Origin: Knoxdaviesia capensis
Taxonomy: Eukaryota > Ascomycota > Sordariomycetes > Microascales > Gondwanamycetaceae
Direction: 5' to 3'
Assembly (NCBI GenBank): GCA_001510575.1
Contig: LNGK01000003.1
Coordinates: forward strand, 440,883-504,882
Length of the DNA stretch: 64,000 bases
Made by a program: the position numbers and the translations under genes. The notes under the pieces are model-generated. The model searched no databases. It worked only from the letters and a program-made list of their open reading frames with translations, and had not been told where the DNA came from. Positions 44,858 through 53,230 of the stretch are shown here, in pieces. Numbering within the stretch: the first letter of the stretch is position 1; every line of letters starts with the position of its first letter.

Positions 44858-45907
44858 TCACTCCTTGGCGTCGGCGCCCTGGAGCCACAGCACGACCGGC
44901 GCGTTCCGCGCGCCAACGCCGCGGCCGGCCCAGCCAAAGTCGCGCAGCGGCTTCTTCATCTGGTCGTCGCCGAACGACACGCCCTTGCTCCACAGCTGCG
45001 CGCCGGCCGAGTGCACCTCGGTGCACTTGAGCTTCTTGCCCTGGTCGCCCGGCGCGCCGATGCCGCGGCACAGCTCGCCCAGCAGCGTGGACGTCGGCGC
45101 CCGCACCGCGTTGTACGAGATCATCGTGCCGGGCGGGAGCGTCCACGGCGGCTTGACCGTGCGCAGGAAGATCACCAGCGTGTTCTCCGTCGCCTGGAAC
45201 GTCGAGTAGGCGTCCTCCGGCACCATGCCGCTGTGCACCGGCGGCATGCCCCACTGGGCCTGCGGCCCGCCGGCGGCGAACCCGTGGTACATCGGCGGTA
45301 GCGGCGGCGGCGGCGGGCCGGCCGCCATGCCGGGGACGATCAGCGGGGGCGCCTTTTCGCCGCCCATGTGGCCCAGCGGCGTCGGCGGGTAGAAGCCGCA
45401 TGGGATCTGGTTGTACCCGGCCGGCCCGCTCGGCAGGCCGCCGTTGGGAGGCGGCGGGCCCGGGTCCGCGCCGTGGATGGGGTGGTAGCCGTACATTCTT
45501 CCGGGCTGGTGATGAACCCAGGGAGCGGGATAGTTTGGCTGTGCCGCCGGTCGCTGCTGTTGAGCTTGCTGCCGCTGTTGCTGCGGCTGCGGCTGCTGTC
45601 GCTGCTGAGCAGGAGCAGGCTGCTGGGGTCGAGGGAGATGGCGCCGAAGGTGGGGCTGGAGGCAGGAGTAATAGTACGGGTTCGGGTTGTGCGGCTGGCG
45701 CGGCTGTTGGTGGCCGTGATGCTCCTTGTTAGGCTTCTTCTCGGCCTTGGCCGCAGCGTTCTCTTTGGCAGGGGGCTTTGCCGCCTTGTGGGCTTTCTGC
45801 GCCTTCTGCTCCGGCTTCTCAGCCTTCTTCTGCTCGCCACCCGCTTTGGGCTTGTGGGTGTGGTGGGATGCGTGCGATCGGACGGGCTTGTGGTTCTTGC
45901 TACCCAT
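44858..45907 (-). CDS. Uncharacterised fungal protein, Gln/Pro-rich with conserved C-terminal domain
   Basis: A single-exon gene of 349 residues that I cannot assign to a named family. It divides into three parts. A Lys/Ala/Glu-rich, highly charged start (residues about 1-70) follows MGSKNHKPVRSHASHH. A Gln/Pro/Gly-rich middle (about 75-240) includes runs such as PGPPPPNGG and PPPPPLPP. A compact C-terminal domain (about 245-345) is marked by TLVIFLRTVKPPW, LLGELCRGIG, CTEVHSAGAQLWSKGVSF and PLRDFGWAGRGVG, ending in PVVLWLQ. The last part looks like a small beta-rich domain with alternating hydrophobic residues. I recall similar C-terminal sequences in uncharacterised fungal proteins but no function. 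No signal peptide or membrane helix is seen. The composition of the N-terminal half suggests an RNA- or protein-binding, condensate-prone region, which is inference only. Confidence 0.75.
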   Translation of the reverse strand: MGSKNHKPVRSHASHHTHKPKAGGEQKKAEKPEQKAQKAHKAAKPPAKENAAAKAEKKPNKEHHGHQQPRQPHNPNPYYYSCLQPHLRRHLPRPQQPAPAQQRQQPQPQQQRQQAQQQRPAAQPNYPAPWVHHQPGRMYGYHPIHGADPGPPPPNGGLPSGPAGYNQIPCGFYPPTPLGHMGGEKAPPLIVPGMAAGPPPPPLPPMYHGFAAGGPQAQWGMPPVHSGMVPEDAYSTFQATENTLVIFLRTVKPPWTLPPGTMISYNAVRAPTSTLLGELCRGIGAPGDQGKKLKCTEVHSAGAQLWSKGVSFGDDQMKKPLRDFGWAGRGVGARNAPVVLWLQGADAKE

Positions 45908-46993
45908 GACAACTGTGTTAGAAGTGACTTCACGGGAACAAGAGGGGGGAAATAAGTTAAGCGGGGAGGAAAGGGGAGAGGGCAGCCAAAATCACACCTT
46001 TCTCTGGTGTGACAGCTTGGAGATGGTATCAGTGCTGATGCTGAGGAAAGTCAAGGTGAGGATGATCTTTTGCTTGTTGGGAAAGAGTGTTGGAACTGTT
46101 GAAAAAAAGGTTGAAAGTGAGGATGATGATGATAGGAGGAAAAGGGGGTAATGAGTGAGCTCCAAGAAGCGAGGGACAAGCTGGCCTAATATACCTTTCT
46201 GGACCAGTCTGGACAAGGCAATGACTGGGAGGGTTGGGTTGCGTCAACACTTGTGACTGAAGGACTATGACTCTAAAGGTTCAATGACTGGACAATGAGT
46301 GGCGGATGTGTGGCTTTGAGGTTATCATGGAGCAAACTTGTGGCGCCCAGCTTGACTAGAAGGATATGAGACTGTGGTGAAGCTTTCAGTGTTGGAAGGC
46401 CATGAGGTTTGTTAAGGGAGGTGGATATTAAGTTCTAGAGCTTCAGACAGGTGTGAGACAGCTTGGTATCGTGCCTTCGTGTCTCTTGAAGGGGGTGAAA
46501 TGTCCAGGAATAGGATTTAGGATGTGAGAGTGTATAGAGACTGCCCTCTTGAACCAGATATCACTAGTAATAAGAGTAGCATGTAGTAGAAGAAGAGTAA
46601 TGTTATAGAGACTATATATCTGATAGCTCCTCTGGCCTTAGGGAGAGTGATATGAAGAATCTCGGAATAGGGCAGAAAGGATAGGGTTAGAGGGTAGGGG
46701 AAGGCACCTTCACAGAAAACAGTTTCTATCCCCGACATTCACCTAGGGTTCAAGCAATACAGAGTCAAAGAGCTCCCCATTGTAACAGCAAACAAGCAAA
46801 TGCGTGTCCAACATACCATACACACACAAAAAGAATATCCCAGAAAAGCAAGCCCTAACACCAATGCCTAAAACCAGCAAACAAGCTATAAGCAAAAAGA
46901 AAACCGTAAAACCCAGGCAGAATAAAGATGGCGACCACACACACACACACACACACACACACCTGAACAGTCAGATGACGAAGCCACCACCGT
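45908..46993. other. Intergenic region with AT-rich repeat-like patch
   Basis: About 1.1 kb between two minus-strand genes. The part from 46500 to 46745 is AT-rich and resembles an element end (see findings). A (CA)n run lies at 46935-46962, directly before the ankyrin gene's 3' end. No gene seen. Confidence 0.55.
46935..46962. repeat. (CA)n microsatellite
   Basis: About 14 CA units, immediately 3' of the ankyrin gene. Confidence 0.93.
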
Positions 46994-47861
46994 CTACTCC
47001 GGGACCATATCGGCCGCAACCACACGCACCGCGCCGCCCTTCCGCGCCAGCTCCACATCCCGGCGGGTCTGCTTCCGCTTCTCCATCTCCGACATCAGGC
47101 CCTTGAGGTACACCTCGGCCTGCACGGTGGCGCTGTACTCGAGGGCGGTCCAGCTCCACAGGTTCTGCTTGTAGGGGTCCGCGCCGGCCGCGAGCAGCGT
47201 GCGCAGCACCAGCAGGTTGCCGTTGGACGACGCGAAGTGCAGCGCGGTGTTCCCGTCGACATCGGCGAGCAGCACGGCGGCGGCCGCGCCGCCGGGCACG
47301 TGGGTCAGCAGGATCTGCAGCACGGTGTCGTGGCCGCCGAGGCTGGCCTCCATGATGGCGTCGCGGCCGCGCACGTCGCGCTGCAGGATGGTGGCCGGGT
47401 TGAGCTCGGCGAGGAAGTTGACCACGTCCGTGTGGCCGGCGCCGGCCGCCAGCGCGATCGCCGGCTGGAAGTGCTCGTTGAGCGCCGCGCACGGGTCCTC
47501 GTGGCCCGCCGCGACGAGCACGCGGCACGTGGCGAGGTGGCCCAGCGAGGCCGCCAGGTGCAGGTTGGAGTTGGACAGGCCGGAGCGCGAGGCGTCGGGG
47601 TTGTGCAGGAGCTTCGGGTGCGAGTGGAGGATGCGGCGCACGAGCGGGGCGTCGTTGGCGTGGATTGCCCGGCGCAGGCGGATGCTAGGGGGGATCCTGA
47701 GACACGCAGAAGTCGGGGTCAGTAAACGCTTGCGTGCAGACGGCCGCAGCTTGGTATCTTATCCCGTATCGAGATAAGCAAGGCCCGCGCGCTCAGACAC
47801 ACGCGGCGCCGGAGGTTCCTGAGAACCCCGGGGAACGGAACGGGAGAGTCAAGACATACAT
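46994..47861 (-). CDS. Small ankyrin-repeat protein; start codon assembled by splicing
   Basis: The coding sequence is 47860-47861 joined to 46994-47696, giving 234 residues. The main exon opens with a G followed by IPPSIRLRRAIHAND, matching the N-terminus of a conserved fungal ankyrin family, but it has no in-frame ATG before residue 116. A GTATGT donor (47854-47859) and a CAG acceptor (47697-47699) preceded by a CTGAC branch site define a 163-base intron. Removing it joins AT to G and creates ATG directly before ATC CCC. Four or five ankyrin units follow: LHLAASLGHLATCRVLVAAG, AIALAAGAGHTDVVNFL, DAIMEASLGGHDTVLQILL, and NTALHFASSNGNLLVLRTLLAAGADP. The tail (EVYLKGLMSEMEKRKQ to KGGAVRVVAADMVPE) is also family-typical. 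Partners are unknown. A nine-codon upstream ORF lies at 47884-47913 if the leader extends that far. Confidence 0.82.
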
Positions 47862-48909
47862 GGCGGGAAGAGGCACACACACGTCAGTCGGAAGACATGG
47901 ACGACATTTGCATGAGGAATCGTCTTCCAAAGCTGGGGCGATCTGCCAGCCAAATTGACAGTGAACGTGTGTGGCTTTTGGTTTTCGGTTCCGCTGATGC
48001 CCAGACGTGCTTCAAACGGAGATGGAGGACGGAAAAGAAGGCCGAAACTCCGCCAGGAGAGAAAGACCGGACCGGGTCGTAGATCTTAGGTGTATCACGT
48101 GATTGGATTCTGGCGAGATCCAGGGTACTCAAAAGCTATTCACAGAGGAAATCAGAGATTGCAAGATTATATACGGTGAGATGTATCTAGAGCGACGATG
48201 TCCAAACCCAATGCAGCCGGTCTCCAATCCTGCTTGTGCTCCGGGTTGACGTTGCGCAAAGGTTGGCGGTGCATTGTGGCGTTTTCGCGATTAGCAGGCG
48301 TAACCCTTATTGCCTATCGATATAACCCCAATTCACGCCACTTTTCACGGGCTGCGGGGTACACAGACACGCCGACAAACGGCCACAAAGCGAGACTCAG
48401 TTGTCTGTTGGGGGATTCGCGGGGGTACACACATCTCACGGGGCAAAGCAGCAGTGTCTCCAAAAAAAAAAAGAAAGAAAGAAAAAAAGAGAATCTTCAA
48501 ACGTGAATTGTCAAGCATGGTATCTCCGTACATGATCGTTCTGAAGAACGAGAACTAAAAGAAAGCAGAAACATAAACCAAAAAAAGGGTAGAAGCAGAA
48601 CTAAGTGGTACGAAAGTCTCCGGCAGGTCCCTCCAGGGTGCTCTAAGCCAAAAAAAAAAAAAAACGAAAACGAAAAACCCCCTCGAAAAATGAGAAACAG
48701 ATGGATCCAGTATAGGACAACCAGAAACATGAAAAAGGGTACGCCACCCGGAGGAGGGAGGTCAGATATCAAAAGGGAACACACAAATGAAACCAGCGGG
48801 AAAAAGGAGGAGGGGAAAACCGGTCACTTGCGTTCAACAACAAAAAAAAACATTTCAATTCATTTCATTTCTCATCTTCTGCCCATCATCGTCGGAGGGG
48901 CGGACCGCC
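47862..48909. other. Intergenic region between ankyrin and CaM-kinase genes
   Basis: About 1 kb, including the leader and promoter of the ankyrin gene and the 3' flank of the kinase. A-rich runs lie near 48461-48490 and 48650-48664. No other gene seen. Confidence 0.6.
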
Positions 48910-50136
48910 CTACAGCCCGGCACTCGTCTCGACCACGCGGTTCACGCCAGCGCCCGGTCTCAACGACTCGGGGACGGCGGTCGGCGACACCATCGCCGAG
49001 GAGGTCTGCTGGCCCTGGGGCGGCTGCATCTGGTAGGTGGCGCCGCCGGTGACGCCCTGGAGGCCAGGGGCACCGTCCCGGCCCATGGCGGCGGCGGCGG
49101 CGGCGCCGGAGGCAATGCCCAGGGCGCCCTTGAAGCGCTGCGGCTCGTTGGACAGCGCACCGTCCATGTTGATGTTGCTCTGCGACTCCCGCAGCTTCTT
49201 GACGGCGCGGATAGTATCGATGGCGGCGTGGAAGGTGCGGCGGGCGTTGAAGTTCTTCTTGACGGTCGGCAGCAGGTTCTCGCCCTCGCCGGCGGCGGCC
49301 TGGTCCATGTAGCCGGCGACGAACGGGTGCTGCAGCGCCTCGTGGGCGGTCATGCGGCGGGTGGGGTCGACGGTCAGGCAGCGGCGCACAAAGTCCTTGG
49401 CGTGGTCGGACACGCTGCGCCAGTACTCGAACGGCTCGAACTTGTAGGCGGCGCTGAGAATAGCTTGCATCTCCTCAAAGTCCGAGTCGCGGTCGAACGG
49501 CGTGTAGCCGCACAGCAAGAAGTAGGTGATGACGCCGATGGCCCAGATGTCGACCGGCTTGCCGTGGCCGGTCTTCTTGAAGATCTCCGGGGCCATGTAG
49601 CCGGGGGTGCCACAGGTGGTGGTCAGCACGTGGAACTGCTCCTCATCCATAATGCGGGACAGGCCAAAGTCGGCGATCAGCAGGTCGGCGTTGTCTTCGG
49701 GGGTGCGGAACAGCAGGTTTTCGGGCTTGAGGTCGCGGTGCACGATGCCGTGGTCGTGCAGGTACGACACGGCCGACAGCGTGGAGCGGATCAGGTCGGC
49801 CGCGTCGCTCTCGTAGTACGAGCCTTTGCGGCAGATACGGTCGAACAGCTCGCCGCCCAGGGCGAGATCGGTGACGAGGTACAGGTTGTTCATGCTTTCG
49901 AAGTAGTCGACGAGAGTGAGGATGTTCTGGTGGCCCATAGACACCTTGGACAGCACCGCAATCTCGTTGCGCACCATGTGTTCGCGGCCGGCCATGAGGC
50001 GTTTGTTAATGACCTTCACGGCATAGTAGCGACCGGTGTCGACGTGCACGCACTCCTTGACCACCGAGTACGAGCCGGCGCCGAGGATTTTGCCGACCTG
50101 GTAGCGGCAGGGCTGGACATACGGCTGCGCAGACAT
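48910..50136 (-). CDS. cmkA: Calcium/calmodulin-dependent protein kinase I
   Basis: A cytosolic Ser/Thr kinase activated by Ca2+/calmodulin; in filamentous fungi such kinases act in growth, conidiation and stress. A single exon of 408 residues starts at MSAQPYVQPCRYQVGK, close to the 414 residues of Aspergillus CmkA. An open extension of 33 codons upstream is not needed. Kinase motifs by residue: glycine loop GAGSYSVV (19-26), Lys41, HRDLKPEN (133-140), DFG (156-158), activation-loop threonines before CGTPGYMAPE (172-184), DIWAIGVI (197-204) and the final lobe ending RMTAHEALQHPF (261-272). A basic amphipathic helix at about 293-316 (VKKNFNARRTFHAAID to AVKKLRE) is the expected autoinhibitory/calmodulin-binding segment. 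The tail is Gln/Pro/Ala-rich. No kinase-dead change is seen. Confidence 0.95.
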   Translation of the reverse strand: MSAQPYVQPCRYQVGKILGAGSYSVVKECVHVDTGRYYAVKVINKRLMAGREHMVRNEIAVLSKVSMGHQNILTLVDYFESMNNLYLVTDLALGGELFDRICRKGSYYESDAADLIRSTLSAVSYLHDHGIVHRDLKPENLLFRTPEDNADLLIADFGLSRIMDEEQFHVLTTTCGTPGYMAPEIFKKTGHGKPVDIWAIGVITYFLLCGYTPFDRDSDFEEMQAILSAAYKFEPFEYWRSVSDHAKDFVRRCLTVDPTRRMTAHEALQHPFVAGYMDQAAAGEGENLLPTVKKNFNARRTFHAAIDTIRAVKKLRESQSNINMDGALSNEPQRFKGALGIASGAAAAAAMGRDGAPGLQGVTGGATYQMQPPQGQQTSSAMVSPTAVPESLRPGAGVNRVVETSAGL

Positions 50137-51422
50137 GGTGGGGTGGGTAAGGGGAGTCGGGCACTGAGGAGTTCCAGCAAAATGAGTGGCGGGGACAGGA
50201 ACGTAGATCGACCGAGGAGCGTGAATCTGAAGCAATCGTGCTGAGGAGGGTGTGTTGAGCAGGATGAAGGAGATGTCGAGATATCGCCAGTCAACGAGGG
50301 GTAGAGACCGGGGACTGCTTTAGAGGGGGAAAAGCCAGAGAGGAAACAAAAAAGTGAGGGCCTCCGTCTGCTCTAAATAGAATAAAAAACAAATCCCAGC
50401 CAACCCAGAGGAATTCAGCGCACAAAGAAAAAAGGAAGAGAGGAAGAGAAACTGTAACGTTCAGGGGGACGAGAGAGAAGAAAGTCAACACAAAGACGGA
50501 GAGAAGAGAAATTAAAAATCAGGGCCGGAGACAAAGGAAGCAGAAAAAGACCGTGTTTAGAGGGAAACTCGGATAAGTGCATAAAAGCTGTATCGCATGT
50601 TTTGATTAGCCTGGCGTCTTATTATCTTTTAAAGTTACGCCTGCCCGGTTTAAGGCTGATGCAGCAAAAAGCAGCTGTTCTTTTTTTAGGAAGGAGGTTC
50701 AAAGAACCTTAAACCTAAGTGAAATGATGCACTTATCCAGTATATGCAGCAAAGCAGGGCAAGTCCCTAAGTTGATTGATGGAGAACATAGCACAGCTTG
50801 CATAGCCTACAAAAACCTGGAGCACGTCCCATGTCTTGACTTGATCCAAAACCAACAGATGTCCCTGCATCTGCATATTGTGTCCCTCCGCCTCGTCTCT
50901 AGCATGTGGGCGGGGGTTTGGGGTTATTTTGGTACACTTCAGGAATGCCGACTATGCGCCGTTTTTCCTACTGATCGCCAACCGGCGCTTGATGCTGTAG
51001 AGTCGGAGGGACACTGCACTTTTATAGAATTGGGTGATGTCCGGCGAAGTGTAGCTGGGTCTGGGCACCTGTCATGTCCTGTCCTCGCACAGCTTCCCGG
51101 ATTTGGAGGACTTGGTGGGGCTTGACCGGTCATGAATCAGGGTCATGAATCACACATGTGAATTGACCTTGAGGTTTCGGGAAGAAGTGGTGGAGGCAAA
51201 AAGGGGAACAATGAATCATTTGAAACGGCCTCCATTCATCAGGGAAAAAGAAAAAACTACAAAAAGACAAATCCAAGTATCGTGGAGGACAGGCCATGCC
51301 AGCAGGATCAACTAGCTGTTCTTTATCCTCCAGGTCCCCACCCTATTCCAACATACAAATACAGGCTTCGTGGCCAACCCTAACCCTAACGCCAACCTCA
51401 CGTATCGTACATGTGCACACCC
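50137..51422. other. Intergenic region upstream of CaM kinase
   Basis: About 1.3 kb between the kinase start and the 3' end of the ICT1-like gene. It contains a telomere-type array at 51376-51391 just before the ICT1-like stop codon. Frames such as 50724-51125 show no domain. Confidence 0.6.
51376..51391 (-). repeat. Short interstitial telomere-like array
   Basis: AACCCTAACCCTAACG: two and a half units of the fungal telomere repeat TTAGGG on the minus strand, in the 3' flank of the ICT1-like gene. Confidence 0.75.
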
Positions 51423-52281
51423 TTAGTAGTCTGGCATCTTCCTCGACTGCTTCTTGGAGCTGTGCACCTTTTTCTGCCGGATCCGGGCTTCATGGAACGA
51501 TTTCTCTCTGGAGAGGCTGTTGTCAGTTCCACATCCACTGCAGACTCCACCTGGAGGTGTAACTCACATCTTCTCGTGCTTGCCAGCCTTGTCCGGGTTT
51601 GACGCTCCCGGGACGGCGACGCGGTACACGCGGCACAGCTCGTCAAACAGCTTCTGGCGGTTCTCGTCAATGTTCGCCTGGCGGTGGCGCTGGGTCTGTG
51701 CCGAGAACACCAGCGCATCGCTCCCGGCGACGTAGTACTTGGAGGTGTGCAGGCTGGCGCGCACCAGCTTGGGCAGTTTGGCCGCGAGCTCGTGGATCGG
51801 CCACGAGCTTGTGGCCTTGCTCTCGGTCCTGTGTTGAGAAAAGAAAGAATAGTTGAGAGTCCTGTTAGAGAGAGAGAGAGAGAGAGGGGGGGGAAAAGAA
51901 AATGCGGGCTGAGCCCAGGCCTGGATGCTACGGGAGGACGCACTTGTTCACATGCTGGCCGCCCGGCCCGCTGGACCGCGAGAACACCACGGATCCATGC
52001 GGGAGGGCCTCGATGGAGAAGCCGGCGAACCAGGTGCGTGCTTCGCTCAGATCGTCCGGGTCGAAGCCGGCATCAAACGCGCGGTAGCGGCCCTGCAGAC
52101 CCACAGGCGAACTGGCTGTCAGCAGCCGGGCGCCGCAGATACGAGGCCCGAGGGTCTGACACGGGAGTCTCAGAGGATCATCTTGCTTGGGAACACCGCG
52201 GTGCACAGCTGCGGGCCAGCTGGCTGGCAGTAGCCGCACCGGCAGAAGTCTGGGCGTGGGGCCTCGGAGCTGGCGGATCAT
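51423..52281 (-). CDS. Mitochondrial GGQ peptidyl-tRNA hydrolase, ICT1-like
   Basis: Releases peptides from stalled mitochondrial ribosomes. Three exons (51944-52281, 51568-51828, 51423-51507) join to 227 residues. The first exon codes for a basic presequence (MIRQLRGPTPRLLPVRLLPA) and then FSRSSGPGGQHVNK, the release-factor GGQ loop whose glutamine methyl-amide sits in the peptidyl-transferase centre. Exon 2 gives TESKATSSWPIHELAAKLP and SDALVFSAQTQRHRQANIDEN, the rest of the catalytic domain. A lysine/arginine-rich C-terminal helix (RIRQKKVHSSKKQSRK) is the tail used to occupy an empty mRNA channel. No codon-recognition domain is present, so it is a rescue factor, like human ICT1 or yeast Pth4, rather than a decoding factor. 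Splice phases (AA/G and AT/A) are consistent. It is divergent from the Nab3-like gene across 949 bases. Confidence 0.88.
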
Positions 52282-53230
52282 GGCCGGTCAGACGAACGAC
52301 TTCATCACAGCCCGCCGAGCGTCCAAGATCATAAGGAGACGATGAGATCAATCGGCGACAATCAGTAAGGACAAAGATAAGATAAAGAAAGAATTTCTTT
52401 TTTCTTTTTAAAAAAAACAGCGCGGTGAAGTATCATGGACGCGGAAAAAATAGACACCAAAAATAAAATAAGCAGCGGCAAAATATCATGTACCTGAAGA
52501 TCACCACCAAAAAAAAAGGTACAAAGCACATGTACCTCGACAATCAATCACATTAAAAAAAATCCGGCATGCTACAGGGCACAAGTACAAAGCACAGCTG
52601 TTAACCCCAGTTTAGCCATCAAATATCCGGCCAAATGCGCCCCTAGCATCAGTAGCTCCAGGCGCCCCAAATTCAAGGTACCCCTGACAGCCAGGAACAA
52701 AGCCGGGCTTAGGGTTTGCACTTATAAATGCAACCCTAAAGCCATTAACATGATCTCCGAATCATGGTCTCGATGATTCCCCTCGAGGAGAAGCCACTTA
52801 TGACGCAGGTTTCGAGCGCAGGCGGGCAGATTTGGGGCACTTATGAATAAAGAAGCGAAGAGGGCCATTTTGCCCATGGGTACATGTGTATACCTGGTGT
52901 ATATGTGCAGTGACCGCCATGCAGCGGTAGAGTCTCGCGATGTCTGCACCACTTACACGTTTGGCTTCATGTGCGGACACAGTAACATCAGAAATAAATG
53001 CGCACACAATCAGTACAAGGTGAGGGCAGTGATTGTGCTCGCTCGAGAGTCCTATTCTCTCGTCTTGAAGCCTTTTTTTCCCGGAGTATAAATTGCCCCG
53101 GCTTGTCCGCACTTTTTCCCTTCTTCACCTCTTCTTTTTTCCCTTCCTTTCTTCAGGTCATCACCAACAACAATCTTTGTCCGAACTTAGTTGATTCAAC
53201 CACCAATTGAACCAACACCATTCATTCATC
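52282..53230. other. Divergent promoter between ICT1-like and Nab3-like genes
   Basis: 949 bases with A-rich DNA near 52380-52560, a telomere-box palindrome at 52706-52743 and a pyrimidine-rich leader before 53231. No gene seen. Confidence 0.65.
52706..52743. promoter_or_regulatory. Imperfect palindrome built from two TTAGGGTT boxes
   Basis: GGCTTAGGGTTTGCA and, 8 bases later, TGCAACCCTAAAGCC. The 15-base arms pair except for two single-base bulges, and the loop contains TATAAA. It sits between two divergent genes. The protein-binding role (a telobox-binding Myb/Tbf1-type factor) is inferred. Confidence 0.5.

Noticed and set aside
50724..51125. 133-codon plus-strand frame
   Set aside because: No recognisable domain, no promoter or splice support.
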